Of a DNA stretch of 64,000 bases, positions 52,902-64,000 are shown piece by piece. Source of the DNA: Pseudomonas triclosanedens (GTDB taxonomy: Bacteria; Pseudomonadota; Gammaproteobacteria; Pseudomonadales; Pseudomonadaceae); assembly GCF_026686735.1 (NCBI RefSeq), contig NZ_CP113432.1, positions 2,046,001-2,110,000 on the forward strand, written 5' to 3'. A model generated the notes under the pieces. The model had not been told where the DNA came from. It did no database searches and saw nothing but the letters and a program-made list of their open reading frames with translations. The number at the start of each line of letters is the position of its first letter. Within the stretch, counting starts at the first letter, position 1. The position numbers were made by a program, and so were the translations under genes.

Positions 52902-53252
52902 ATGGACGTTGGAAACATAGCCGGGCTTTCGGCGTTCAAGAGCGCCTCGCGCAGCGATCCCGCGCTCCCCGCAACCCCCGCTGCCGGCCGGCAGGAAGGG
53001 GAGGGTGAGCCGACGGAGCGCAGCGATTCGCGCGCGCGGCTGGACGCCGCCGTGTCGGATATCCAGAAGCATGTGCAGGGCGTACGCCGCAATCTCAATT
53101 TCAGCATCGACGACACGACCGGTGATGTAGTGGTCAAGGTCATCGATGGCGACTCCGGCAAGGTGGTGCGGCAAATTCCTTCCGAGGAAGTGCTGAAACT
53201 TGCCGCTCGACTCGACGATATGCGCAGCCTGATGTTCGAAGCCCAGGCATGA
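52902..53252 (+). CDS. flaG: FlaG protein
   Basis: 116 residues. A disordered N-terminal half precedes a C-terminal FlaG domain: RRNLNFSIDDTTGDVVVKVI, then DGDSGKVVRQIPSEEVLKLA. FlaG influences filament length. The start codon follows the fliC terminator by about 20 bases with AAGGAG. Same position as in P. aeruginosa, between fliC and fliD. Confidence 0.93.
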   Translation: MDVGNIAGLSAFKSASRSDPALPATPAAGRQEGEGEPTERSDSRARLDAAVSDIQKHVQGVRRNLNFSIDDTTGDVVVKVIDGDSGKVVRQIPSEEVLKLAARLDDMRSLMFEAQA

Positions 53253-53336
53253 CGCGGGATTGGTGAAGCTGGTACGGCAATTGCTCTATTTCGGGCAACC
53301 GCGCGACAGCGAATGATTTTTTGACGGAGGTGGGAG

Positions 53337-54779
53337 ATGGCAGGTATTACCGGCCTGGGTTCGGGGCTCAATATCGACAGCATCGTGAGTTCGCTGGTGA
53401 ATGCCGAAAAGGCACCCAAGCAGAACCAGATCGATACCCTGGAGAAGAAAACCACCACCCAGATCACCGCTATCGGTGGGCTCAAGAGTGCCATCAGCAC
53501 TTTCCAGACCGCGCTGGGCAAGCTCAACACCATCAACCAGTTCCAGGCGCGCAGCTTCGCATCGTCCAACAACGACGTGCTCAAGGGCAGCGCCACCGAG
53601 AAAGCCGTTGCCGGCTCCTACCAGATCCAGGTAGAGCAACTGGCCGCCGCCAGCAAGATCGCGCTGGGCGCGGTGCCGGCCGACAGCAGCTCGACCTTCA
53701 ACAGCGGCACGCTGAAGATTTCCCTGGGTGATGTGAAGCTCGACGACATCACCATCGATAGCAGCAACAACAGCCTGGCCGGCGTTCGCGATGCGATCAA
53801 CAAGGCCGGCAAGAGCCAGGGCGTCACCGCCACCATCGTCAACGATGCGCAGGGCTCGCGCCTGGTGGTCTCCAGCAACAAGACCGGCGAAGGCAAGGAC
53901 CTCAAGATCGAGGTTACCGACAGTGGCTCGGGCGGTACCCAGTCGCTGAGCAAGCTGGCGTTCGATCCGTCCACCGCTCCGGACCTGTCCAAGCTGACCG
54001 ATGCGCAGAAGAACAACGGCGACGGCGGCTTCATCACCCATGCCCAGAGCGCTCTGCTGACCGTGGATGGCCTGGAGGTGAAGAGCGACACCAACAGCGT
54101 CTCGACAGCCATCGAAGGTGTCACCCTCGACCTCAAGACCAAGACTGAGGTCGACAAGCCGATCACCGTGACCGTCGACCTGGACAAGGCGACAGTCAAG
54201 ACCAACATCAAGGCGTTCGTCGACTCCTACAACACCCTGATGAGCTTCGTGAACGCGCAGACCAAGGTGACCAAGGTCGGCGAGGACAAGGCCCCAGTTA
54301 CCGGGGCGCTGCTGGGTGACGCCAGCGCACGCTCGCTGGTCAGTGCCGTGCGCAACGAACTGGTCGCGACCCAGGGCGACAGCGACAGCAAGATTCGCGT
54401 GCTCGCCGACCTGGGCATCACCACCAAGGCCGACGGTACGCTGGAAGTGGACGACGACAAGCTGGACAAGGCAGTCGGCGACAACTTCGAAGCCGTCGCC
54501 TCGCTGTTCACCGGCGACAAGGGCCTGGCTACCCGTCTGGACAACAAGCTCAAGCCCTACACCGACACCAACGGTATCCTCGACCAGCGCAGCAGCGTGC
54601 TGCAGAAGACCCTGAACAGCGTCGACGATCAGCAGGACGCCCTGGATCGGCGCATGACCGCGCTGCAGGAACGCCTGTACAAGCAGTACAACACGATGGA
54701 CTCGCTGGTGAGCAAGCTGACCCAGACCACCACCAGCCTGACCAGCCAGCTCGCCAGCCTGCCGTTCGCCAAGAGCTGA
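53337..54779 (+). CDS. fliD: FliD filament cap protein
   Basis: 480 residues. The N-terminal FliD_N (MAGITGLGSGLNIDSIVSSL) and C-terminal FliD_C (LDDQ-type coiled coil: VDDQQDALDRRMTALQERLY; YNTMDSLVSKLTQTTTSLTS) surround variable D2/D3 domains. It caps the filament to allow flagellin polymerisation and in P. aeruginosa is also a mucin adhesin. ACGGAGG precedes the ATG. fliS follows after about 127 bases. Confidence 0.95.
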   Translation: MAGITGLGSGLNIDSIVSSLVNAEKAPKQNQIDTLEKKTTTQITAIGGLKSAISTFQTALGKLNTINQFQARSFASSNNDVLKGSATEKAVAGSYQIQVEQLAAASKIALGAVPADSSSTFNSGTLKISLGDVKLDDITIDSSNNSLAGVRDAINKAGKSQGVTATIVNDAQGSRLVVSSNKTGEGKDLKIEVTDSGSGGTQSLSKLAFDPSTAPDLSKLTDAQKNNGDGGFITHAQSALLTVDGLEVKSDTNSVSTAIEGVTLDLKTKTEVDKPITVTVDLDKATVKTNIKAFVDSYNTLMSFVNAQTKVTKVGEDKAPVTGALLGDASARSLVSAVRNELVATQGDSDSKIRVLADLGITTKADGTLEVDDDKLDKAVGDNFEAVASLFTGDKGLATRLDNKLKPYTDTNGILDQRSSVLQKTLNSVDDQQDALDRRMTALQERLYKQYNTMDSLVSKLTQTTTSLTSQLASLPFAKS

Positions 54780-54906
54780 TCGGCCTGCCCTGGCGTCGCG
54801 CCCGGCTGCCGGCCGGGCGTGACAAAAAATCCTCAAGAAGCCTTCAAGCTCCTGCGTTACTGGCCGATACCTTGGTCAGTAGATGAATTCCCAGCAGGAG
54901 CCTGCC

Positions 54907-55287
54907 ATGTACGCCATGAGAGCCATGAAGCAATACCAGCAAGTCAGCCTGGAGTCGCGCGTCGCCGAAGCGTCGCCACACGGGTTGATCCAGATGCTCA
55001 TGCAGGGCGGTCTGGAGCGCATGGCGCAGGCGCGCGGCGCCATCGAGCGTGGCCAGTTGGCCGAACGGGGCGAACTGATCAGCAAGGCCATCGGTATCGT
55101 CGGCGGTCTGCGCGAGGCGCTGAACCCGGAGCAGGGCGGCGAATTGGCGTATAACCTCGACAGACTCTACGGTTACATGACCGAGCGTCTGCTGGAGGCA
55201 AATCGCACTGGCGATACCGCGATCCTCGACGAGGTGTCGGGCCTGCTGCGCGAAGTGAAATCGGGCTGGGACGCGATCGCCGCCTGA
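54907..55287 (+). CDS. fliS: FliS flagellin export chaperone
   Basis: 126 residues, helical bundle with the family motifs MKQYQQVSLESRVAEASPHG and LIQMLMQGGLERMAQARGA. It binds the FliC C-terminus to prevent polymerisation in the cytoplasm. The ATG at 54907 is chosen (AGGAG six bases upstream), eight codons inside a longer frame. Followed closely by a fliT-like gene. Confidence 0.94.
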   Translation: MYAMRAMKQYQQVSLESRVAEASPHGLIQMLMQGGLERMAQARGAIERGQLAERGELISKAIGIVGGLREALNPEQGGELAYNLDRLYGYMTERLLEANRTGDTAILDEVSGLLREVKSGWDAIAA

Positions 55288-55301
55288 AAGAAGGAAGAGC
55301 C

Positions 55302-55598
55302 ATGAATCAGGCCATGCAACAACTGAACGAGACTCGCGCCGCGCTGTCCGCCGCGATGCACAACAAGGACTGGGACGCCATAGGCGAACTGGATCGCGTG
55401 TGTCGTGAGCAGGTTGAGGTGGCCATGCAGGACGCCGGGCGTGACGAGCAGGCGCTGCGCGACACGATGGAGCAGCTGCTTGCGCTCTATGGCGAACTGG
55501 TGAAAGTGTGCACCGCGCAGCGCACCGCCATTGGCGAGGAACTGACCGCCGTGCGTCGCTCCAGCCAGGGAGCCAAGGTCTACCAGATGTTCGGCTGA
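55302..55598 (+). CDS. FliT-like flagellar protein (FleP/PA1096-type)
   Basis: 98 residues, all-helical ([40 protein letters not shown]). In this position, after fliS and before fleQ, pseudomonads carry a small FliT-like export chaperone, presumably for FliD. AAGGAAG precedes the ATG, 14 bases after fliS. The family match is by size, helicity and place; the partner is inference. Confidence 0.8.
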   Translation: MNQAMQQLNETRAALSAAMHNKDWDAIGELDRVCREQVEVAMQDAGRDEQALRDTMEQLLALYGELVKVCTAQRTAIGEELTAVRRSSQGAKVYQMFG

Positions 55599-55621
55599 TC
55601 CGTTCGGGTCAGCTTTCCCTG

Positions 55622-55639
55622 GGCGGCCCTCGGGCCGCC
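55622..55639 (+). other. GC hairpin after the fliT-like gene
   Basis: Perfect inverted repeat GGCGGCCC / GGGCCGCC without a T tract, similar to the flgG-flgH hairpin. It may end or protect the fliD-fliS-fliT transcript before fleQ. Confidence 0.4.
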
Positions 55640-55730
55640 ACCGCGTTGTGCGAACTGCCTCACAGTTCGAATGCCATGATCCGGGTCAACACCCTTCGTC
55701 GGGCAGCATCAAAAAAAACACGCCATAAAT

Positions 55731-55759
55731 TTGACTCTTGCCACATTTTTGACTTTACT
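55731..55759 (+). promoter_or_regulatory. Sigma70 promoter of fleQ
   Basis: TTGACT (55731-55736), 17-base spacer, TTTACT (55754-55759), in a notably AT-rich island. P. aeruginosa fleQ is sigma70-dependent and repressed by Vfr and AmrZ; operators for these could not be assigned by eye. Confidence 0.6.
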
Positions 55760-55858
55760 AATGGCCAAATGCTGGCGAGCACGAGGAAATTGTGCCATCG
55801 CCAGCCTCGTGTCAGCAGCCGTACGACGGCCTCAAAGCCCCGGGATGACAAGCTAAAG

Positions 55859-57334
<1,476 letters not shown>

Positions 57335-57386
57335 CGCCTCCGCCACACTCATTTTTCTAACTCATTGAAATGTAACGATTAAATTT

Positions 57387-57404
57387 TAGGCACGCGGTTT
57401 GCTA
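57387..57404 (+). promoter_or_regulatory. Sigma54 (RpoN) promoter of fleSR
   Basis: AGGCACGCGGTTTGCT: GG-N10-GC with CACG and TTGC conserved, about 50 bases before fleS. Expected to be FleQ-activated. Confidence 0.85.
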
Positions 57405-57454
57405 AGACTCAACTGACCGACAGTTCTACGACGTCGGACGGATGAGAGAACCGC

Positions 57455-58681
57455 ATGATGCCAGTCGCCCAACGCCAGTCCGAAATTCCTTCCCAGGCCC
57501 CAGTCGAAACGAGCGGCACGGTGGAGGAGAGCAGCCGCGCGAACCTGGAACAGGCTTTCGCACTGTTCAACCAGATGTCCAGCCAGCTCAGCGAGTCCTA
57601 CAGCCTGCTGGAGGCGCGCGTTACGGAGTTGAAGGGGCAGCTGGCGCTGGTCAGCGCCCAGCGCATGCAGGAACTGGCCGAGAAGGAGCGCCTGGCCAAC
57701 CGCTTGCAGAGCCTGCTCGACGTACTGCCCGGCGGCGTCATCGTGCTCGATGCCCAGGGGGTGGTGCGCGATGCCAACCCGGTGGCCTGCGCGCTGCTCG
57801 GCAAGCCGCTGGTGGGCATGCTCTGGCGCGAGGTGATCGCCCGCAGCTTCGCTCCCCGTGCCGACGACGGCCACGAAGTTTCCCTGCGCGACGGACGCCG
57901 CGTGTCTATCGCCATCCGCTCGCTGAACGGCGAGCCGGGCCAACTGATTCTTCTCAACGACCTGACGGAAACCCGTCGCCTGCAGGATCAACTGGCCCGC
58001 CATGAACGCCTCTCGGCGCTGGGCCGGATGGTTGCCTCGCTGGCGCACCAGATCCGTACGCCGCTGTCCGCCGCGATGCTCTATGCCAGCCATCTGAGCG
58101 AGCAGGAGCTGCCGCTGGAGCAGCAGCAACGCTTCGCCGGCCGCATCAAGGAACGCCTGCACGAGCTGGAGAGCCAGGTGCGCGACATGCTGGTGTTCGC
58201 CCGTGGCGAGCTGCCCTTGCCCGACCGCCTGGCTCCGTCGCAACTGTTTGCCAGCCTGCGCGCCGCCGCCGAATCCCACGTCAGCGGCCTTAACGTGCGC
58301 TGGCAGTGCGACGCCCGTGCCGGCGAGCTGCTGTGCAACCGCGACACCCTGGTCGGCACCGTGCTCAACCTGGTGGAAAACGCCATCCAGGCCGCCGGGC
58401 GCGATGTGCGCCTGAAAGTCCATCTGTATGCCCGCGGCGATAGCCTGCGGCTGTCCATCAGCGACAACGGCCCGGGCATGAGCGACGAAACCCTGGCGCG
58501 CCTGGGGGAGCCGTTCTTCACCACCAAGACCACTGGCACCGGCCTGGGGCTGGCGGTGGTCAAGGCCGTCGCCAAGGCCCACCAGGGCGAACTGCGCCTG
58601 CGTTCGCGCGCCGCTCGCGGCACCTGCGCCACCCTGATTCTGCCGCTGATCGTGGCTCACCCTATCGCTCACGAGGAATGA
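57455..58681 (+). CDS. fleS: FleS sensor histidine kinase
   Basis: 408 residues, no membrane helices, so cytoplasmic. An N-terminal coiled coil is followed by a PAS domain (about 85-180: LDVLPGGVIVLDAQGVVRDA), HisKA with the phospho-His in AHQIRTPLSAAML (His about 198) and HATPase (NLVENAIQAAG; ISDNGPGMSDETL; GTGLGLAVVKAVAKAH). It phosphorylates FleR to turn on mid-class flagellar genes. Confidence 0.95.
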   Translation: MMPVAQRQSEIPSQAPVETSGTVEESSRANLEQAFALFNQMSSQLSESYSLLEARVTELKGQLALVSAQRMQELAEKERLANRLQSLLDVLPGGVIVLDAQGVVRDANPVACALLGKPLVGMLWREVIARSFAPRADDGHEVSLRDGRRVSIAIRSLNGEPGQLILLNDLTETRRLQDQLARHERLSALGRMVASLAHQIRTPLSAAMLYASHLSEQELPLEQQQRFAGRIKERLHELESQVRDMLVFARGELPLPDRLAPSQLFASLRAAAESHVSGLNVRWQCDARAGELLCNRDTLVGTVLNLVENAIQAAGRDVRLKVHLYARGDSLRLSISDNGPGMSDETLARLGEPFFTTKTTGTGLGLAVVKAVAKAHQGELRLRSRAARGTCATLILPLIVAHPIAHEE

Positions 58682-58686
58682 ACAAC

Positions 58687-60102
<1,416 letters not shown>

Positions 60103-60124
60103 TAGTTGCCGCTTTCCCCTTATT

Positions 60125-60150
60125 GGCCCGCACTCGTGCGGGCCTTTTCT
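60125..60150 (+). terminator. Rho-independent terminator of fleSR
   Basis: Stem GGCCCGCA (60125-60132), loop CTCG, TGCGGGCC (60137-60144), then TTTTCTTGTT, 22 bases after the fleR stop. Confidence 0.8.
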
Positions 60151-60303
60151 TGTTGCGCACGCAGCACCTGATGGGGTGTGCCCGGCATTCGTCTGATAGC
60201 CGTCGGCGCTGGTTGTCGATGGCTGTCCCTCCTGTATCGTCAACGGGGCTGAAATGCCCGCCGCAGAGGCTTTTCCACCTGTATTGGCGGCATCGTTGAA
60301 ACC

Positions 60304-60320
60304 TGGCACCCAAGTTGCAA
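60304..60320 (+). promoter_or_regulatory. Sigma54 (RpoN) promoter of the fliE operon
   Basis: TGGCACCCAAGTTGCA: GG-N10-GC with a consensus TTGC, about 60 bases before the fliE ATG. Confidence 0.82.
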
Positions 60321-60379
60321 ACTCCTGTGCAAAGCGCCGCGCGGCGTCAAAAAACCGCGGCCAGTCGGAGGGGTAGGTA

Positions 60380-60712
60380 ATGAGTCAGGGTGTCGAATTC
60401 AATCGTCTGCTGCTGGAAATGCGCTCCATGCAAATGGAGGCGATGGCCAAGTCCAGGGCGCAGGCCGCGCCAGTGGCCGAAGCCGGTGCGCCGAGCTTCT
60501 CGCAGATGCTCGATCAGGCGGTCGACAAGGTGAACGGCACCCAGAAGGTCGCCACTGACATGGCTACCGCTTTCGAAGTCGGCCAGAGCGGCGTCGATCT
60601 CACCGACGTGATGATCGCCTCGCAGAAAGCCAGTGTGTCCTTCCAGGCCATGACCCAGGTACGCAACAAGCTCGTCCAGGCGTACCAGGACATCATGCAG
60701 ATGCCGGTCTGA
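60380..60712 (+). CDS. fliE: FliE MS-ring/rod junction protein
   Basis: 110 residues, with the C-terminal family signature [20 protein letters not shown] followed by [19 protein letters not shown]. It links the MS ring to the rod and is needed for early export. GGAGGGG precedes the ATG. First gene of fliE-fliF-fliG-fliH. Confidence 0.95.
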   Translation: MSQGVEFNRLLLEMRSMQMEAMAKSRAQAAPVAEAGAPSFSQMLDQAVDKVNGTQKVATDMATAFEVGQSGVDLTDVMIASQKASVSFQAMTQVRNKLVQAYQDIMQMPV

Positions 60713-60723
60713 GGTAGCAGGTC

Positions 60724-62502
60724 ATGGCTGAAGCCACCGTAGACAGTCAGGTCCCTGCCAAGCTCGGCGAACCGAAAAAGCCGTTGCTGGGCCTGGCCTT
60801 CCTCGAAAACCTTGCGGACATGCCCGTGTTGCGCCAGGTCGGCCTGCTGGTCGGTCTGGCCGCGAGCATCGCCATCGGCTTCGGCATGGTGCTGTGGTCG
60901 CAGCAGCCGGACTACAAGCCGCTGTACGGCAGCCTGAATGGTGTCGACGCCAACAAGGTTGTCGAGGCCCTGAGCGCCGCCGATATCGCCTACAAAGTCG
61001 AGCCCAACTCCGGCGCGCTGCTGGTGAAGGCCGACGATCTGGGCCGTGCGCGCATGAAGGTCGCCAGCGCCGGCGTCGCGCCGACCGACAACAACGTCGG
61101 CTTCGAGATTCTCGACAAGGAACAAGCCCTGGGCACCAGCCAGTTCATGGAAGCGACCAATTACCGTCGCGGCCTGGAAGGCGAACTGGCCCGCACCATC
61201 TCCAGCCTGAACAACGTCAAGGGCGCCCGCGTGCACCTGGCGATTCCGAAGAGTTCGGTATTTGTCCGCGACGACCGCAAGCCCAGCGCTTCTGTGCTGG
61301 TCGAGTTGTATCCGGGGCGCAGCCTGGAGCCGAGCCAGGTGATGGCCATCGTCAATCTGGTGGCGACCAGCGTGCCGGAACTGAACAAGTCCCAGGTCAC
61401 TGTCGTCGACCAGAAGGGCAACCTGCTGTCCGACCAGCAGGAACTGTCCGAGCTGACGATGGCCGGCAAGCAGTTCGACTACACGCGCCGCATGGAGGGC
61501 CTGTTCACCCAGCGCGTGCACAGCATCCTGCAACCGGTGCTGGGCAATGGCCGCTACAAGGCCGAGGTGTCGGCCGACGTTGACTTCAGCGCGGTGGAGT
61601 CCACCTCCGAGTCCTATAACCCGGACCAGCCGGCGCTGCGCAGCGAGCAGAGCAACAATGAGGAACGGCAGAACAGCAACGGCCCGCAGGGCGTGCCGGG
61701 TGCGCTGTCCAACCAGCCGCCGGCGCCCACCACCGCGCCGCAGCAGGCCACCCAGAACGCGCCGTCCGACTACGTGGCGCCGGGCCAGCCGCTGAAGGAT
61801 GCCAACGGCCAGCCGATCATCGATCCGAAGACCGGCAAGCCGGAGCTGGCGCCGTACCCGACCGACAAGCGCCAGCAGAATACCCGCAACTACGAGCTGG
61901 ACCGCTCGGTGAGCTACACCAAGCAGCAGCAGGGTCGCCTGCGCCGGCTTTCCGTCGCCGTGGTGCTGGATGACCGCGTCATCACCGATGTGAAGACCGG
62001 CGAGGTCAGCCACAAGCCGTGGAGCGCGGACGAGCTCGCCCGCTTTACCCGCCTGGTGCAGGATGCGGTGGGCTACGACGCCAGCCGTGGCGACAGCGTC
62101 AGCGTGATCAACGCGCCGTTCGCCGCGGAGCAGGGCGAAGAGATCGTTTCGCCGCCGTTCTACACCCAGCCGTGGTTCTGGGATGTGGTCAAGCAGGTGC
62201 TGGGCATCGTCTTCATCCTGGTGCTGGTGCTCGGTGTGCTGCGCCCGGTGCTGAACAACCTGTCGGGCAACAAGAGCAAGGCCCTGGTGCCCGCCGGAGG
62301 CGAGGGCGGCATTGGCGACCTGGGGGGCCTGGAAGGCGAGCTGTCGGACGACCGCGTCAGCCTCGGCGGCCCCGCCAGCATTCTGCTGCCCAGCCCGTCC
62401 GAGGGTTACGATGCGCAGCTCAATGCGATCAAGAGCCTGGTCGCGCAAGACCCTGGGCGTGTCGCCCAGGTGGTGAAAGAGTGGATCAATTCCGATGAGT
62501 GA
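60724..62502 (+). CDS. fliF: FliF MS-ring protein
   Basis: 592 residues. The first membrane helix (about 38-58, QVGLLVGLAASIAIGFGMVL) precedes the periplasmic YscJ/FliF domains (QPDYKPLYGSLNGVDANKVV; RRGLEGELARTISSLNNVKG; VHLAIPKSSVF) and a Pro/Gln-rich linker around 300-380. The second helix is near 490 (VLGIVFILVLVLGVL), and a C-terminal cytoplasmic segment binds FliG. It builds the base of the flagellar motor. Confidence 0.96.
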   Translation: MAEATVDSQVPAKLGEPKKPLLGLAFLENLADMPVLRQVGLLVGLAASIAIGFGMVLWSQQPDYKPLYGSLNGVDANKVVEALSAADIAYKVEPNSGALLVKADDLGRARMKVASAGVAPTDNNVGFEILDKEQALGTSQFMEATNYRRGLEGELARTISSLNNVKGARVHLAIPKSSVFVRDDRKPSASVLVELYPGRSLEPSQVMAIVNLVATSVPELNKSQVTVVDQKGNLLSDQQELSELTMAGKQFDYTRRMEGLFTQRVHSILQPVLGNGRYKAEVSADVDFSAVESTSESYNPDQPALRSEQSNNEERQNSNGPQGVPGALSNQPPAPTTAPQQATQNAPSDYVAPGQPLKDANGQPIIDPKTGKPELAPYPTDKRQQNTRNYELDRSVSYTKQQQGRLRRLSVAVVLDDRVITDVKTGEVSHKPWSADELARFTRLVQDAVGYDASRGDSVSVINAPFAAEQGEEIVSPPFYTQPWFWDVVKQVLGIVFILVLVLGVLRPVLNNLSGNKSKALVPAGGEGGIGDLGGLEGELSDDRVSLGGPASILLPSPSEGYDAQLNAIKSLVAQDPGRVAQVVKEWINSDE

Positions 62503-62508
62503 CCGCAC

Positions 62509-63525
62509 ATGAGCGAACCTCGGGCGAACGCCAAACTGAGCAAGGTCGACAAGGCTGCCATCCTCCTGCTGTCCCTCGGTGAGACCGACGCGGCGCAGGT
62601 ATTGCGGCACATGGGCCCCAAGGAAGTACAGAAAGTCGGCGTGGCGATGGCGCAGATGCGCAATGTGCATCGCGAGCAGGTCGAGCAGGTGATGGGCGAG
62701 TTCGTCGAGATCGTCGGCGACCAGACCAGCCTGGGCGTGGGCGCCGACAGCTACATCCGCAAGATGCTCACCCAGGCCCTGGGCGAGGACAAGGCCAACA
62801 ACCTGATCGACCGCATCCTGCTGGGTGGCAACACCAGCGGCCTGGACAGCCTGAAGTGGATGGAGCCGCGCGCCGTGGCCGATGTGATCCGCTACGAGCA
62901 CCCGCAGATCCAGGCCATCGTGGTCGCCTACCTCGATCCGGACCAGGCCGCCGAAGTGCTCGGCCACTTCGATCACAAGGTGCGCCTGGACATCGTGCTG
63001 CGCGTGTCGTCGCTGAACACCGTGCAGCCCTCCGCGCTCAAGGAACTGAACCTGATCCTCGAGAAGCAGTTCGCCGGCAATGCCAACTCCACCCGCACCA
63101 CGATGGGCGGCGTGAAGCGCGCGGCGGACATCATGAACTACCTGGACAGCTCGGTCGAAGGCGCGTTGATGGATGCGATCCGCGACGTGGATGAAGACCT
63201 TTCCGGGCAGATCGAGGATCTCATGTTCGTCTTCGACAACCTGGCCGATGTGGACGACCGCGGTATCCAGGCGCTGTTGCGCGAGGTGTCTTCCGACGTG
63301 CTGGTGCTGGCCCTCAAGGGCTCTGACGACGCGATCCGCGAGAAGATTTTCCGCAACATGTCCAAGCGTGCCGCCGAACTGCTGCGCGACGACCTGGAGG
63401 CCAAGGGGCCGGTGCGCGTCAGCGAAGTGGAGGGCGCGCAGAAGGAAATCCTCACCATTGCCAGGCGCATGGCCGAATCCGGCGAGATCGTGCTCGGCGG
63501 CAAGGGCGGCGAGGAGATGATCTAA
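62509..63525 (+). CDS. fliG: FliG motor switch protein
   Basis: 338 residues, three armadillo-like domains: N-terminal FliF-binding (SKVDKAAILLLSLGETDAAQ), middle with the EHPQ motif (IRYEHPQIQAIVVAYLDPDQ), and the C-terminal torque helix with charged residues facing the stator (DAIREKIFRNMSKRAAELLR, DDLEAKGPVRVSEVE). Full length. fliH begins at the base after its stop codon. Confidence 0.96.
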   Translation: MSEPRANAKLSKVDKAAILLLSLGETDAAQVLRHMGPKEVQKVGVAMAQMRNVHREQVEQVMGEFVEIVGDQTSLGVGADSYIRKMLTQALGEDKANNLIDRILLGGNTSGLDSLKWMEPRAVADVIRYEHPQIQAIVVAYLDPDQAAEVLGHFDHKVRLDIVLRVSSLNTVQPSALKELNLILEKQFAGNANSTRTTMGGVKRAADIMNYLDSSVEGALMDAIRDVDEDLSGQIEDLMFVFDNLADVDDRGIQALLREVSSDVLVLALKGSDDAIREKIFRNMSKRAAELLRDDLEAKGPVRVSEVEGAQKEILTIARRMAESGEIVLGGKGGEEMI

Positions 63526-64000
63526 GTGGTGCCCCCCGCCAAAGACGAGGAAGAACTCAGCGAGCTGATCCGGGCCCGTGACGTGACGGGCTTCGATCGC
63601 TGGTCGTTGCCCAGCTTCGACCCGGTGAAGCCCGCCCCCGAGCCCGAGCCGGAACCCGAGCACGCGGTGGTGGACGAGCCGCAGATCGAGGAGGTCCCGG
63701 AGGAAGAGGTCAAGCCGCTGACGCTGGAGGAGCTCGAAGCGATCCGCCAGGACGCTTACAACGAAGGTTTCTCCACGGGCGAGAAGGACGGCTTCCATGC
63801 AGGCCAGTTGAAGGCGCGCCAGGAAGCCGACGCCGCCCTGCAACCGCTGCTGCAGAGCCTGGAAACCCTCATGGGCCAGTTGCTGGACCCGATTGCCGAG
63901 CAGGACCAGATGCTTGAGGCCGGCATGCTCAATCTGGTGACCCACGTAGTCCGCCAGGTGGTGCAGCGCGAGTTGGCGACCGATTCGAGCCAGATCCGCC
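63526..64000 (+). CDS. fliH: FliH flagellar export ATPase regulator, 5' part (truncated by window end)
   Basis: The frame opens with GTG at 63526, directly after the fliG stop, with GGCGAGGAG at the fliG end as ribosome site; a second GTG follows at 63529. The translation has the pseudomonad FliH N-terminal motif ELIRARDVTGFDRWSLPSFD, then a Pro/Glu-rich stretch (KPAPEPEPEPE), and the helical GxxxG-like region (YNEGFSTGEKDGFHAGQLKA) that leads into the FliI-binding domain. It regulates the export ATPase FliI. The C-terminus is outside the window. Confidence 0.93.
   Translation, partial: MVPPAKDEEELSELIRARDVTGFDRWSLPSFDPVKPAPEPEPEPEHAVVDEPQIEEVPEEEVKPLTLEELEAIRQDAYNEGFSTGEKDGFHAGQLKARQEADAALQPLLQSLETLMGQLLDPIAEQDQMLEAGMLNLVTHVVRQVVQRELATDSSQIR

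Noticed and set aside
48429..53174. Very long minus-strand open frame (about 1580 codons) antisense to fgtA and fliC
   Set aside because: Stop-free antisense frames are expected opposite high-GC genes. It crosses fliC, its terminator and fgtA, and its translation is low-complexity and matches no family I know.
60514..63945. Long minus-strand open frame antisense to fliE, fliF, fliG and fliH
   Set aside because: Antisense shadow of four strongly conserved flagellar genes; composition is typical of reverse-frame GC-rich DNA (Leu/Ala/Arg/His/Gln-rich).

Overview
The window is high-GC DNA from a Pseudomonas. lysC, rsmA, mgtE, amrZ, fleQ, fleS, fleR and the flagellar proteins read as close relatives of the P. 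aeruginosa proteins. The flgZ-flgN-flgM-flgA/cheV-cheR block lies directly beside flgBCDEFGHIJKL and the fliC-to-fliH cluster. As I recall, these are separate loci in P. aeruginosa, so this is probably another member of the wider group (P. nitroreducens/citronellolis-like). The species is an inference.

Layout. 1-1760: 3' end of lysC, rsmA, then tRNA-Ser(GCU) and two identical tRNA-Arg(ACG) genes with recognisable sigma70 promoters. 1780-6244: a secreted DUF4124 protein, the Mg2+ channel gene mgtE with a possible leader peptide, the ribbon-helix-helix regulator amrZ, phnN, a GNAT acetyltransferase and tRNA-Arg(CCU). 6248-14788: a minus-strand operon wecB-nfrB-nfrA-DUF4434-diguanylate cyclase, which looks like a complete c-di-GMP-controlled Nfr-type exopolysaccharide system. 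15040-21425: a 2-aminoethylphosphonate-type LysR regulator, ABC transporter and FAD oxidoreductase, without C-P hydrolase genes. 21590-25844: a CorA/ZntB-type transporter, a glutamine-synthetase-like gamma-glutamylpolyamine synthetase and an MFS transporter. 25875-26138: a short reading frame broken by two TAG codons.

26135-64000 is flagellar and chemotaxis DNA. flgZ, flgN, flgM and flgA run on the minus strand, with a FliA-type promoter before flgM and a sigma54-type promoter before flgA. cheV and cheR follow on the plus strand, then flgBCDE (sigma54 promoter), flgFGHIJKL (sigma54 promoter) and a seven-gene, translationally coupled glycosylation island (42519-51053). Next come fliC (sigma28-like promoters), flaG, fliD, fliS, a fliT-like gene, the master regulator fleQ, fleSR (sigma54 promoter), then fliE (sigma54 promoter), fliF, fliG and a truncated fliH.

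The genes fit together around the motile-to-sessile switch. FleQ and FleSR drive the sigma54 flagellar promoters, and FlgM holds FliA until the hook is complete. FlgZ (PilZ), FleQ, NfrB (MshEN-like repeats) and the diguanylate cyclase are all c-di-GMP proteins, and AmrZ is a known c-di-GMP and motility regulator. No insertion sequences, prophage genes or CRISPR arrays were seen. The most notable items are the Nfr-type operon with its own epimerase and cyclase, and the unusual composition of the flagellin glycosylation island.
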